From Pseudanabaena cinerea FACHB-1277 (GTDB lineage Bacteria > Cyanobacteriota > Cyanobacteriia > Pseudanabaenales > Pseudanabaenaceae): DNA of 64,000 nt. Shown in pieces: positions 47,061 through 57,735 of this stretch (the first letter of the stretch is position 1; each line of letters opens with the position of its first letter). The DNA lies in the NCBI RefSeq assembly GCF_014696345.1, contig NZ_JACJPY010000013.1, positions 1 through 64,000 on the forward strand, in the 5' to 3' direction. The position numbers and the translations under genes were made by a program. The notes under the pieces are model-generated. The model ran no database searches, was not told the origin of the DNA, and saw only the letters and a program-made list of their open reading frames with translations.

Positions 47061-49433
47061 ATGGAATTTTCGATTACTCAACTGTTAGAAAACTTTTCGG
47101 ATGATAAGCTGGTCACACCCAAAGCGATCGAGAAAAAGCTGGGTATCAGTGACGACAATAGAAGTGTCCGCCGTCTTCAAGTCGCCCTAGATGCCCTCGA
47201 AAAGATTGGCATTCTTGAAAAGGATAAGGGGCGCTATCGCCGTATTCAGGAAGAGGGCTTGATTGAGGGGCGGTTGCGCTGCTCTAGTAAGGGCTTTTGC
47301 TTTGCGATCCAAGATGTGGAGGGCGCTGAGGATATTTACGTGCGCGAGAGTCGCCTGAGCAACGCTTGGAATGGCGATCGCGTATTGGTGCGTGTAACCA
47401 AAGATGGGGTAAGGCGGCGATCGCCTGAGGGTGAGGTCAGACTAATCTTAGAGCGATCGAACCCTACTTTGTTATCGACGGTGAAGATGGTTGAGGATAG
47501 CTATCGGGCTGTACCACTAGATGACCGCCTGCTGTTTGAGGTGGAGCTAGTTGCTGATGAGGAAACCCCTGATTTGAGTCTTGCCGATGGCAAACTCGTC
47601 CATTTAGAAATGGTGCGTTTTTCTCTGGGGCATCATTTACCGATGGGGCGGATTTTGCAAATCTTGGGCAGTGATGCTGAGTCAACCAATGATATTGATT
47701 TAGTTTGTTGCAAACATAATTTGCCGCGTCGATTTAGTGCGAAAGCGCTGACGGCGGCGGCTAGTTTGCCGAGGGGGGTGCGTAAGGCGGATCTCAAACA
47801 TCGTTTGGATCTACGCAAAACCCTAACTGTGAGGATTGGCAATGGGGCGGCGATATCGGCGGCTCCCATTGAGACAGGTTGGGAGTTGGGGGTACATATT
47901 CCCGATGTGGCGACCTATGTGCCTTCGGGTTCACCATTGGATTTGGAGGCAAGGAAGCGGTTACGCTCATTTTTCTTGGGGGATACGGTGTTGCCCATGT
48001 TGCCTGAGATGAATGTATTCAATCAACCTGAATATTTAACCGTATCAGTATTGATGAAGCTGGATCACGAAGGGAATATGACTTCTTTTGAGATTCAACC
48101 TTCGGCAATTTTGGTACGGGCAAATTTGAGTTGTCAAAGGGCGCAGCAAATTCTTGATGGTGAGGTGACGGTGGATGAGGATGCGCCGAGCCAAGAAATT
48201 GACACAGAAATGGAAGAGTTGGTCAGCCTAGTTGCTAAGGTGGGAGCCTTGTTGCAAGCAAAATCTCCGTCTGTGCGTTTGGTGCTGCCGCAGATGCCTT
48301 CACAGGAGGCGGATGAGGGTGTGCGTGGTTTGACGGTCATCCCTGCGACTTTGCCGATTTTGGGGATTGTTACTGAAGTAATGATCTTGGCAAATAAGGC
48401 GATCGCCTCCCATTTACAGTCTTTGGCGATTCCGAGTATTTATTTGCGGCAAATTCCGCCTGATCAGGGTAAGGTTGATGATTGGCTAAAACTATTGGAG
48501 AGCTTGGGGATCAATGCGCGTTTGAGCGATCCTGAGCAAATCCAAGTGACAGATTTGCAAAATATTCTTCAGCAGGTCAATGGCATTGACAAAGAAACTA
48601 CCCGCGACATCCTTAAATATTTGCTGTTGTCAATGTTTAAAACTAATGAGTTTGTGTTGGCTCCTGCTGTGCATTTTGGCTTGGGCTTGACAGATCATCC
48701 CTATGTGCATGGTGTGTTTACCCAACATCACTATGCTGACCTGTTGGTACAAAGAATTTTGCATACTGTCTTTGAGGAGGGGCGCGATCGCCGCAGCATT
48801 AGGATCAAGGATGGTGTCAATTTGCGTAGTTCTAGCGCCCATGGGCAGGTGAACTGGAGTGTGCTGCCCCCTGAAACTGAGCGACAACTGATTGAGGATT
48901 TAGAGGCGATCGTGCCTAAGCTCAATCAAGCTGATGCGCTGTATGATCGCTCGATTTCGGATCTAGATGGACTAAGGAAAGCCGAGTTTATGCGATCGCA
49001 TACGGGGGATAATTTCTTCGGGATCATTACCAGTGTGCAGTCCTATGGCTTTTTTGTCGAAATTGAATCTTTGCTGGTGGAAGGGTTGGTTCATGTTAGC
49101 TCCCTCAAGGATGACTGGTATGAATTTCCGTTGATCAATGGCAAGGGGCGTGCTAGAGCTTCAACTTTGCTAGTTGGTCGTCGCAGTGGTCGCCAATATT
49201 GCTTGGGTGATCGCGTAGAAGTACAGGTCAAGGGCGTTGACTATTATCGTCAGCAAATTGATCTCGTTGCTGTTAGCTCAGGCGATCGAGAGCATGAGGC
49301 AGTTAATAAATTTACAGCCATTGCTCAAGCTGCAAATGCTAACTTAGATGATGGCAATGATCTTGTTGAAGATGAACCTGACACAGACTCTGATACAGGG
49401 GTTAATGCAGACATCTCTGAGTTTAATGATTGA
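47061..49433 (+). CDS. RNase II/R family exoribonuclease
   Basis: RKADLKHRLDLRKTLTVRIGNGAAISAA..ELGVHIPDVATYVPSGSPLDLEA; C-terminal S1 domain. ORF opens at 47013, MEFSITQLL at 47061 likelier start. Confidence 0.88.
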   Translation: MEFSITQLLENFSDDKLVTPKAIEKKLGISDDNRSVRRLQVALDALEKIGILEKDKGRYRRIQEEGLIEGRLRCSSKGFCFAIQDVEGAEDIYVRESRLSNAWNGDRVLVRVTKDGVRRRSPEGEVRLILERSNPTLLSTVKMVEDSYRAVPLDDRLLFEVELVADEETPDLSLADGKLVHLEMVRFSLGHHLPMGRILQILGSDAESTNDIDLVCCKHNLPRRFSAKALTAAASLPRGVRKADLKHRLDLRKTLTVRIGNGAAISAAPIETGWELGVHIPDVATYVPSGSPLDLEARKRLRSFFLGDTVLPMLPEMNVFNQPEYLTVSVLMKLDHEGNMTSFEIQPSAILVRANLSCQRAQQILDGEVTVDEDAPSQEIDTEMEELVSLVAKVGALLQAKSPSVRLVLPQMPSQEADEGVRGLTVIPATLPILGIVTEVMILANKAIASHLQSLAIPSIYLRQIPPDQGKVDDWLKLLESLGINARLSDPEQIQVTDLQNILQQVNGIDKETTRDILKYLLLSMFKTNEFVLAPAVHFGLGLTDHPYVHGVFTQHHYADLLVQRILHTVFEEGRDRRSIRIKDGVNLRSSSAHGQVNWSVLPPETERQLIEDLEAIVPKLNQADALYDRSISDLDGLRKAEFMRSHTGDNFFGIITSVQSYGFFVEIESLLVEGLVHVSSLKDDWYEFPLINGKGRARASTLLVGRRSGRQYCLGDRVEVQVKGVDYYRQQIDLVAVSSGDREHEAVNKFTAIAQAANANLDDGNDLVEDEPDTDSDTGVNADISEFND

Positions 49434-49475
49434 TACCTTACAGTTTTCAACCTAATTTCGCCGTGAGTTTCCACC

Positions 49476-51419
49476 ATGTCGCTCTCCCGCTTACTGGTGA
49501 CAGTCCTCAATCGTCTTCAGCCATCGGCGGAGACGGTCATGCTCATATCGGCGATCGCGGTCGGGTTGATTAGCGGCACTGCTGTCACCCTGTTTCGCAA
49601 GCTGATTTTATTTACCGAAGAGTTTTACTGGCATGAAATTGCCGTATTTTTTAGCGCCAAAGGGCATTGGATTGTGCTGTTTATCCCGATGATGGGGGCG
49701 TTGGTGGTTAGCCTACTGCGCTTGCAGTTGGATAAATATGAATTGGCAATTTCGCCCAAAGCCCAGCCCGTAACTGGGGATGCGGGAATGCCCTATTTTC
49801 AAATTCCTCTTAAGACAGTGGCGGCAGCGCTATCTTTAGGATCGGGCGCTTCCCTTGGTCCTGAAGGACCTAGTGTGGAACTGGGCAGTAATATTGGCTC
49901 ACAGTTAGGGCGGATGATGCAGTTTTCAAGCGAGAGGATTCGCTTGCTAATTGGTGCAGGCGGGGCGGCAGGTTTAGCGGCAGGATTTAATGCACCGATC
50001 GCTGGTGTGTTCTTTGCCCTTGAGGTATTGCTGCGCGACTCCTATCGCACTAACAAATCCAGCCCCAACTCCGATGTTAGCGTGGTAGTTATTGCCTCGG
50101 TGATTTCTGCCTTGGTATCCCAAATTAGCCTCGGTGAGCGCCCTGCCTTTAGCTTGCCTGTCTATGAGGTCAAAAGTTATTGGGAACTGCCGCTTTATTT
50201 GGGCTTAGGCATTCTTGCCAGTGCTGTTGCCCTAATTTTTACCCGTGCGATTAAACAGGCTAAAAGTTTTTTTGCGGGGGAATGGGCGATCGCCAAATTT
50301 ATGCAAAATGTGCCGATGCCGATCAAGCTCCAGATGGGTGGTTTGTGTGTGGGTATAGCTGCTTTTACTTTCCCCGAAGCCATCAGCATTGGTTACGAAA
50401 CCGTAGAATCAATTCTGCAAGATACGCCTTTCACGATTCCCCTATTAGCAATTTTGTTGGTGGTGAAGCTGGGGTTAACGGCAATTAGTGCGGCTAGTGG
50501 GTTTGTGGGAGGGATTTTTGCCCCTGCCATTTTTTTGGGCGCAGTACTTGGCAGTCTATATGGTCAGGCGATCGCTGCATTTTTTGCATCCTCCATTGCT
50601 ATTGCCAACTCACCCGCCTATGCCCTTGTGGGCATGGCGGCGGTTTTAGCAGGCACTGTTCGCGCCCCTTTGACCTCGGTGCTGTTGCTATTTGAGATGA
50701 CCCGCGACTATCGGATCGTCTTGCCTCTGATGGCGGCGGTGGGACTTTGTGCATGGGTGCTAGATCAGATCGATACGGTTAAAGGCGATCGCTTGACGAT
50801 TCAATGGGCAGGTTTACCCGCCGATATTGCTGTGCTGGAGAAAATTAAAATTGCGGAGGTAATGACCCTTAATCCTGCCTCGATTAAATATTCGATGCCC
50901 CTAATGCAGGCGGCACAGTTTATCACCAGTGGCTATCACCACAGCGCCCTCGTATTCGATGACATCAATCATTTACAAGGCATCCTTACCACCCAAGACC
51001 TCAACCGCTCGCTATCAATGCCATCGGGAGATCGCCCTCTCGAAGAGCTTACTGTGCAGAATATTTGCACCAAGGATGTGATCTGCACCTTTGCCGATGA
51101 GTCCCTTGCCGAAGCTCTCAAGCGTATGTCCACTAGGGATTTGCGCCAAATGCCCGTGGTAGATCGCAATCAACCTAAGCGGGTGATTGGCATGGTTGAT
51201 CGCCTCGCCATCACCACCGCTTACAACACCGCCCTCACCAAACAGGCGATCGCCGCCCGCATCACCAATAAGCCAGCGATCCCTATCAACTCCGTAGTTA
51301 TAATTAGTGAGAAAAATGGCGAGAAAAATGGTGAAAAAGATAATAATCTAAAAGACAATGGAAAGGATAGCCCCGTCGAGCTAAAACTAGACGTTCAGAG
51401 TACTGAGGTGATTTTTTAA
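49476..51419 (+). CDS. ClC-type chloride channel/transporter with CBS domains
   Basis: GSGASLGPEGPSVELGSNIG, AAGFNAPIAGVFFALE, GFVGGIFAPAIFLGA; two CBS-like domains. Confidence 0.95.
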   Translation: MSLSRLLVTVLNRLQPSAETVMLISAIAVGLISGTAVTLFRKLILFTEEFYWHEIAVFFSAKGHWIVLFIPMMGALVVSLLRLQLDKYELAISPKAQPVTGDAGMPYFQIPLKTVAAALSLGSGASLGPEGPSVELGSNIGSQLGRMMQFSSERIRLLIGAGGAAGLAAGFNAPIAGVFFALEVLLRDSYRTNKSSPNSDVSVVVIASVISALVSQISLGERPAFSLPVYEVKSYWELPLYLGLGILASAVALIFTRAIKQAKSFFAGEWAIAKFMQNVPMPIKLQMGGLCVGIAAFTFPEAISIGYETVESILQDTPFTIPLLAILLVVKLGLTAISAASGFVGGIFAPAIFLGAVLGSLYGQAIAAFFASSIAIANSPAYALVGMAAVLAGTVRAPLTSVLLLFEMTRDYRIVLPLMAAVGLCAWVLDQIDTVKGDRLTIQWAGLPADIAVLEKIKIAEVMTLNPASIKYSMPLMQAAQFITSGYHHSALVFDDINHLQGILTTQDLNRSLSMPSGDRPLEELTVQNICTKDVICTFADESLAEALKRMSTRDLRQMPVVDRNQPKRVIGMVDRLAITTAYNTALTKQAIAARITNKPAIPINSVVIISEKNGEKNGEKDNNLKDNGKDSPVELKLDVQSTEVIF

Positions 51420-51568
51420 AGAAATAATTTGATTCAGGGGCTTCGTTAACCATCAAATGAAATTGATTGCATAGGGAAATTAACCAATCTAAGATCATTT
51501 ACTGTTTGAGTAATCATTATTGCTGCTATATATTGTCTGAATCTAACTAATTAGCTTAAAGAGATGTC

Positions 51569-52159
51569 ATGGATAGCGAAGAAATATTAATTGAATTTGT
51601 GGCAAAAAATGGCGATCGCTCTGCCAGCGAATCGATCCAAGCGGTTAATGCCAATCAGCTAAAAAATAATATTCAGAAGCTTGTGAGCTTAGTTCAGCAA
51701 ATTGCTGCGGACACACCTAAAAGTAATGAATTAAGCCTTGATGAGGTGGAGGTTTCGCTCAAAATTACCGATAAGGGGGAGGTGGTCTTGTTAGGGGATG
51801 GTCAAGGCAATGGGGCAGTAAAACTCCGCTTTCGGCGATCGCCTCATCAAGGCAGCATTGCAGTCAATCAGGTTTCTACAGCCGCAGCGAATGTACTCAC
51901 CTCTAGTACGGGTATTGACTACAGCAAGCTCCAGACCCTATTAGCAAGCTCTCAATGGCAGGAAGCAAACCAAGAGACATGGAACTTGATGTGTCAAGCC
52001 GCCCATAAAAAAGTTGGCTCAGTGCTTTCCACCGAGGAAATCAAGCAAATTTCCTGTCATGACCTAAAAATGATTGATCAGTTATGGCAGCAGTATAGTC
52101 AGGGACGCTATGGATTCAGCGCTCAAAATCAAGTTTATATGTCTTCGATTTTGGGCTAA
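51569..52159 (+). CDS. GUN4-domain protein with an N-terminal effector-associated-like domain
   Basis: GIDYSKLQTLLASSQWQEANQETWNLMCQAA...IDQLWQQYSQGRYGFSAQNQVY. Confidence 0.8.
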   Translation: MDSEEILIEFVAKNGDRSASESIQAVNANQLKNNIQKLVSLVQQIAADTPKSNELSLDEVEVSLKITDKGEVVLLGDGQGNGAVKLRFRRSPHQGSIAVNQVSTAAANVLTSSTGIDYSKLQTLLASSQWQEANQETWNLMCQAAHKKVGSVLSTEEIKQISCHDLKMIDQLWQQYSQGRYGFSAQNQVYMSSILG

Positions 52160-52250
52160 GGGCTGATGACACGGCACTGGGCATTGGGAAAAGAATCACA
52201 TCAGAACTACAGTAAAACAGCAATCTATCTAAACTGAGGATGTCAACATC

Positions 52251-53372
52251 ATGGATCAGGACAAACAGAAGCAAATTACGGGCTACTTCATCGAAGAAGC
52301 TAAGGAGCATTTACAAACCATTGAGTCGGGATTACTCAATTTGCAAACAATGATGGGGGACTCGGAAGCGATCAATGAAATATTTCGGGCAGCGCACTCG
52401 ATCAAAGGCGGTGCGGCAATGTTGGGCTTTAGTAGCATTCAGCACGTTGCCCATAATTTTGAAGACTATTTCAAAGTAATTCGAGAAAATACTAACTTTA
52501 AGGTCGACCAACATCTCCAAACCTTATTTTTGCAAGCCTTTGATAAGTTGCAAGAATTGGTGGAACATCTGCAAAGTCCCTATGGATTGACCAAAGACGC
52601 TGTAGATACAGTGATGGCAGGTTCCGATCAAATTTTTGCCAACCTCAAAACTCATCTTCAAGAATTGACCACTGGCAAACCTGCGCCTGTCGTAACTACT
52701 ACAGCCGCTAATGCCAATAAGGTCGAGCCTCAAAATGATACTAGGGCAATGTTGACCATGTTTCAGTCGGAAGTACCTGTCAAGCTGCGCGGTATGTTAG
52801 AGCTTTTCAAGCAGCCCGATAGTCCTCGTAGTCGCCAAAATCTGGGTACAATCTGTGCGGATTTGCTGGGTATGGGTGAACGATTTGGTTTGGAAAACTG
52901 GGCTGTGATGATCAAGTCGGTCAGTGCGGCAGTCGCCAATCCCAACAATCAATTTCGGGTATTAGCACCAATTTTGATCAAGGAGATTAAACAGGCACAG
53001 GAGCAGGTATTGGCACAGAAAGCTAACAATATTAAAGTTTCTCCCCAGCTATTGCAGTTAGTCCCTGAAGTGGCGGCGATCGCCAGTACGGGCAATACTT
53101 CAGCAGATGAGGTCAGCAAGATCTTTGGGGCGGTAATCGAAGAAGATAAGGCGATGAAGGGTTGGCAAGTGTTTAGCGATCAGGTGGGTTGGCGGCAAAG
53201 CGGCAGTTGGATTGCCAGTAATGCGACTATAAACAATGCGCCTGTGGGGCATTTCCCGACACCGCTATGGCTATCGAGTTGGCATCAGTCAAAAGATACA
53301 AAAGCGAAGGAGTTTCAATCTCAATATGCTGCGTTTTTGGCGAAGATGTCTAGCTGTAACTTAAATCAGTAG
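52251..53372 (+). CDS. Hpt-domain phosphotransfer protein
   Basis: IFRAAHSIKGGAAMLGFSSIQHVAHNFEDYFKVIR. Confidence 0.9.
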   Translation: MDQDKQKQITGYFIEEAKEHLQTIESGLLNLQTMMGDSEAINEIFRAAHSIKGGAAMLGFSSIQHVAHNFEDYFKVIRENTNFKVDQHLQTLFLQAFDKLQELVEHLQSPYGLTKDAVDTVMAGSDQIFANLKTHLQELTTGKPAPVVTTTAANANKVEPQNDTRAMLTMFQSEVPVKLRGMLELFKQPDSPRSRQNLGTICADLLGMGERFGLENWAVMIKSVSAAVANPNNQFRVLAPILIKEIKQAQEQVLAQKANNIKVSPQLLQLVPEVAAIASTGNTSADEVSKIFGAVIEEDKAMKGWQVFSDQVGWRQSGSWIASNATINNAPVGHFPTPLWLSSWHQSKDTKAKEFQSQYAAFLAKMSSCNLNQ

Positions 53373-53476
53373 CACAAGGCGTTAAACTAATTATTAAACT
53401 AATGCACAGAAGAACATTTGCTAGTGCGGTTGATGTGCGCTTGCAAACAAACAAACTTAAGTGAGGCTTTACTGAA

Positions 53477-55507
53477 GTGAGGAAAGTGAGGAGTTTATTT
53501 GCTTCGATTCTAGCAATTAGTACTAGTGCGATCGCCAATCCTGCGATCGCCCCAGCTACTAATCCAACTAGTGTCTCGGCGGTGGAGATATCCCCAAAAA
53601 CGGCTACCCCCCCATCAGCTCCGCCGTTTTTGCTGGCTGAAAATACAAATACAACCGTTCATAGCTTGAGAGAGCGGTCATTAAATATTGCTAAGCGGAT
53701 TCCTGCAAATGCGATTGGTTTGGCTGTACTCAATTTGCAGCCACAGTCATGGCGGGAGTCGCCGCTAGTTTCACCTTCATCGATTAGCCCCTTAGTGGCT
53801 TTAGATAATCTTTTTAAGGTTTTGGGGTTTGGAAATTCGTCAGCAATATCGATCGCCGATGATGTGCAGCCTTGGATTGGTAATGAAGTGGCGATCGCGG
53901 TGCTAGGGCTAGCCGAAAATCAGCAGGATCTGTTATTGGCAGCCTTAGCTCCTGTGGTTAACGATTCGCAATTCGCGCAATTTGTGGAGAAGGTTGGCAA
54001 GGTGAATGGATCGCCTGCAACCGAAACTACTTACAAAAGGATTGTTATCCGTGAATGGGAATTGGTAAAACCCAAACCAGATGCTGAAGCTGAAAATGGA
54101 ACTAGCGACCCTGACGAGGGTAAGCAATTGCGCGTCAAGCAGGATGTTACTAATTCTGCCACTCCTAAACAGCCTGAAGTAAATGAAGATGATACTGAAG
54201 CTTTGGAAGAGACTGAGAATACGGAATCATCTGAGAATCAGGTTGAGGTGGCTCCCCCAATATTGGAGTTTCCCTTCAAACGGGTGGCGATCGCCAAACT
54301 GCCCAATGGCATGGCTGTAGTGGCATCGGATGCTGCCGCCGTCAAGCAAATCATCGATGTGGTCAGGCTAGGCAATCGGGCTAATTCTTTAGATAAAGAA
54401 CCACTATTTTTGCGATCGCTGAATAATCCATTGTGGAATCGTTCTTTATTGGCAGGTTATGGCAGCTTTGAGGGCTTAGGCAAGATTTCAGAATTGCTCG
54501 CTGCCGATTTGCCAGAGGAAGCGATTATTCCTGGTTTTGGGCGCAGTGAATATCTCAAGGGATTGGCGCAAACAATATCGGAATATAGTAGTTTTGATCT
54601 ATTTACATGGGTAACGCCCACAGGTATTCGCAGTCAAAGCAGTAGTTACTTTACTAAAGTCCGTCCACCCATTGCCAGAGACTTTACCCCTCGCGATCGC
54701 CTGTTAAATTTACTGCCTGCCAATGTCTATGGCTCTATCAGCAGTCGCAATCTTAATCAGCAATGGCAATGGCTCGTCAAGGAAACTGAGGTGCAGCCCA
54801 CTTACAGGATCCTTGTGGAAGGCTTGAGAATGTTAGTGCCGATGCTTGCTGGATCAGGCTTTGATCTGGATATTGAGAAGGATATTATCGCTTGGATGGA
54901 TGGCGAGTATGCCATTTCCGTATTCCCTAGCGATCGTTCGCCCATGCAAGCCATTGGCGTGGATGCAGCTTTGGGTATCTTGGTGCGTACCTCAAAACCC
55001 GATGCGGCTAATGCCTTTATCGCCAAGCTAACAGGATTTATTGAGAAGATTGGTGCAGGCTCAGTTGCGATCAAGAAGCGTCAAGTTGGAGCCGTTTTGC
55101 TAACTAGTATTGAGGCTCCCGATGACAAGGAAGAAGGGAAAACCATAAGTATTTTCTCCTATGGTTGGCGCGATCCTCAAACCCTAATCCTCACCCTTGG
55201 GGCAGATGTGGCTAAGGATTTGATTCCATCGCCATCGCCGTCCCTTGCTGATTCTGAAATGTTTAAGGAAGCGATCGCCGATATGCCACAGCCAAATATG
55301 GGATATTTCTATCTCAATGCTAAGGAAATAACGAAAATTGCTGTTTTAGGCTTTTTACAAACCTTTGGCTCTCCATTGGGTGAAAAGCAATTGGGCGAAC
55401 TGCCTCCAGAGTTTCAAAGTGCAATTGATCGGCTGGGTGGTTTATCAGTTGTCTATTCCGAAACAAGCGATCGCTTCCAAGCTGATTTATTTTTAGGCAT
55501 GAAATAG
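53477..55507 (+). CDS. DUF3352-like exported protein
   Basis: Signal peptide; PANAIGLAVLNLQP, ANVYGSISSRNLNQQW, DGEYAISVFP. Confidence 0.82.
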   Translation: MRKVRSLFASILAISTSAIANPAIAPATNPTSVSAVEISPKTATPPSAPPFLLAENTNTTVHSLRERSLNIAKRIPANAIGLAVLNLQPQSWRESPLVSPSSISPLVALDNLFKVLGFGNSSAISIADDVQPWIGNEVAIAVLGLAENQQDLLLAALAPVVNDSQFAQFVEKVGKVNGSPATETTYKRIVIREWELVKPKPDAEAENGTSDPDEGKQLRVKQDVTNSATPKQPEVNEDDTEALEETENTESSENQVEVAPPILEFPFKRVAIAKLPNGMAVVASDAAAVKQIIDVVRLGNRANSLDKEPLFLRSLNNPLWNRSLLAGYGSFEGLGKISELLAADLPEEAIIPGFGRSEYLKGLAQTISEYSSFDLFTWVTPTGIRSQSSSYFTKVRPPIARDFTPRDRLLNLLPANVYGSISSRNLNQQWQWLVKETEVQPTYRILVEGLRMLVPMLAGSGFDLDIEKDIIAWMDGEYAISVFPSDRSPMQAIGVDAALGILVRTSKPDAANAFIAKLTGFIEKIGAGSVAIKKRQVGAVLLTSIEAPDDKEEGKTISIFSYGWRDPQTLILTLGADVAKDLIPSPSPSLADSEMFKEAIADMPQPNMGYFYLNAKEITKIAVLGFLQTFGSPLGEKQLGELPPEFQSAIDRLGGLSVVYSETSDRFQADLFLGMK

Positions 55508-55552
55508 TTTGCGTAAGTTCTATAGCAATCATTGATCAAGCTAACCACAATG

Positions 55553-55598
55553 AAAACCTTGAAAGCTTCGCTTTGTGATACTTTCAGGGTTTTTATTA
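55553..55598 (+). terminator. Rho-independent terminator
   Basis: AAAACCTTGAAAG...CTTTCAGGGTTTTT. Confidence 0.7.
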
Positions 55599-55660
55599 GT
55601 CTGAGGGTTTGTGAAAACAGGAAAGAGCCAAGAAAGAGCAGAGAAATTTCCCTGTTGAGG

Positions 55661-57505
55661 TTAAAACTTACAGGCTTGGTGTAACCATGCGATCTCTTCT
55701 CCATTGAGCATGGGCGACAACTTAGCGATCACTTGAATATAGTAATTTTCAAGCCATAGGATTTGTTGTGGATTGAGGCGATCGCGGTCAATGAGTTTCT
55801 TGTCAAAGGGAATATAGGTTAGAGACTCAAATTCGTACCAAGGAGTTTGAGAGGAATTTTGAGAAGATATTGGCTTGTCAATTTCCTTGACGAAATAGAG
55901 ATTTTCCAAGCGGATGCCGCCCCATTGGGGTTGATAATAGCCAGGCTCGATGCTGTTAATCGTGCCAACATCAAGGGTTTGACTGACGCGCTTACTGATG
56001 CCATTTGGTCCTTCATGAACATTCAGAAACACGCCCACGCCATGCCCCGTGCCATGTCCATAGTCTAGCTGCTGCTGCCATAGAGAAGAACGGGCAATGC
56101 CATCAATTTGACTGCCTGTAGTTCCTTTGGGAAATTTCTGCATCGCACAATTGATATGGGATTTGAGAACTTCGGTATAGCGATCGCGTTGTTCTATTGT
56201 GGGCTGTCCAATCCCCAACGAACGGGTGTCATCGGTTGTGCCACCATAAAATTGTGAACCAGAATCTAACAATAGCAGATCGCCATCTTTTAGTTTACAT
56301 TCTGAACTAGGATTGCTGTAATGCACAATGGAACCATTCGCCCCTGCCCCCGCAATCGTGGGAAAGCTAAGATCATAAAAACCTTCCTGTTGTTTATATA
56401 GTCCTTCAATTTTATCGGCAACATCTCTTTCACTAATAGATTTACCCGTTGCCACTTCTTCTTCTAACCACTTGATGGTTAAAGTCTTCGCCCAACTAGC
56501 CTTAAGATTTGCTTGCTGCATTTGGGCAATTTCCACAGCATTTTTATGGGATTTGTAATTTTCAATAGGGTTTTCCGACTCCACAATTTTTGCATTGCCC
56601 TCTTTGAGTTGCAGATATGTGCCGAAGGTGGTTTGACCGATCGCCACCATCACGCCATTGCCCCCATCAATCAGCGATCGCAGGACGGGAATATACTGCT
56701 CATAGGTCAAAATCTGCACTTGCTGGGCGATCGCTGCCTTTACTGCATCATCAATACGGGCTGTATTGGTAAATAAGTAAGCATCGGTATCGGTGACGAT
56801 CGCATAGCTAATGAATACAGGGTTACATTCCACATCCCGTCCTCGCAAGTTATAGAGCCAGGCGATTTGATCCAACTTTGTCACAGGCAAGACTGTAGCC
56901 TTCTGCTTTGCCATTGCCTCACGCACACGCTGCAATTTTTGATCAATTCCCTCACCCGTGAGTGTTTCGGGCAGAGCAATGATGGGTTGATCGCCAAAGA
57001 TCGGGATAGTTTCATGGTCTGCCCAAGGGCTTTGCGATCGCACATTATCCACCAGATTCTCAGTAATTGGCACAATTTTAGTACCACTTACTGAAAGGCG
57101 ATCGCTAAGCTGGCGATATTGCGCGATCGTAATCGTAAAAGGATCGATTCCCAAGCGCAAAGCTTGATTTTGCTTAAGTGCCTTTTCACCGAGTTCGGCA
57201 ATGATCTCTTCCATGGTCTGATGACCTTCCAAACCAACCTTACAGACCTTTTGCAAATTACTATCCACCTGCATATCCGCTTGCTCGTAGTAACGCGAAT
57301 CTACAAATAACCAAGCCGATTCCATACCGATCAAAAAATCCCCCGCCGATCCTGTAAATCCGCTAATCCATTGACGGCGCTGCTTTGCTGCGGGCAGGTA
57401 TTCATTTAAATGCTCATCAGCCGAAGGCACGAAGTAGATATCTATTTGTTGTTGTTGCATCAGCGATCGCAGAGCGGTAAATTTCTGGTGCGTATTATTA
57501 CTCAT
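55661..57505 (-). CDS. pepP: Aminopeptidase P family (M24) Xaa-Pro aminopeptidase
   Basis: LLLDSGSQFYGGTTDDTRS, YGHGTGHGVGVFLNVHEGP, SIEPGYY; ORF opens at 57556. Confidence 0.93.
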   Translation of the reverse strand: MSNNTHQKFTALRSLMQQQQIDIYFVPSADEHLNEYLPAAKQRRQWISGFTGSAGDFLIGMESAWLFVDSRYYEQADMQVDSNLQKVCKVGLEGHQTMEEIIAELGEKALKQNQALRLGIDPFTITIAQYRQLSDRLSVSGTKIVPITENLVDNVRSQSPWADHETIPIFGDQPIIALPETLTGEGIDQKLQRVREAMAKQKATVLPVTKLDQIAWLYNLRGRDVECNPVFISYAIVTDTDAYLFTNTARIDDAVKAAIAQQVQILTYEQYIPVLRSLIDGGNGVMVAIGQTTFGTYLQLKEGNAKIVESENPIENYKSHKNAVEIAQMQQANLKASWAKTLTIKWLEEEVATGKSISERDVADKIEGLYKQQEGFYDLSFPTIAGAGANGSIVHYSNPSSECKLKDGDLLLLDSGSQFYGGTTDDTRSLGIGQPTIEQRDRYTEVLKSHINCAMQKFPKGTTGSQIDGIARSSLWQQQLDYGHGTGHGVGVFLNVHEGPNGISKRVSQTLDVGTINSIEPGYYQPQWGGIRLENLYFVKEIDKPISSQNSSQTPWYEFESLTYIPFDKKLIDRDRLNPQQILWLENYYIQVIAKLSPMLNGEEIAWLHQACKF

Positions 57506-57735
57506 ATTATTGTGATTTATAAGCGTACAGCCTAAGTATAGCCAATATAGCCTCAAGTGATGAAATTACAGTGCTTGGCGCTCAAAACCAAATCCAGAGA
57601 AATTTTAAAAGCTTGGCTTTTAGATCTAGCGGGATCTAGCAAGATTTGGTTACAACCATCGGCGCTCAACATAGATTGGTGCGGCGGCAAGTTCCAATGG
57701 GCTGTATATTGGAATTGATACAACCCTACAGCAAA

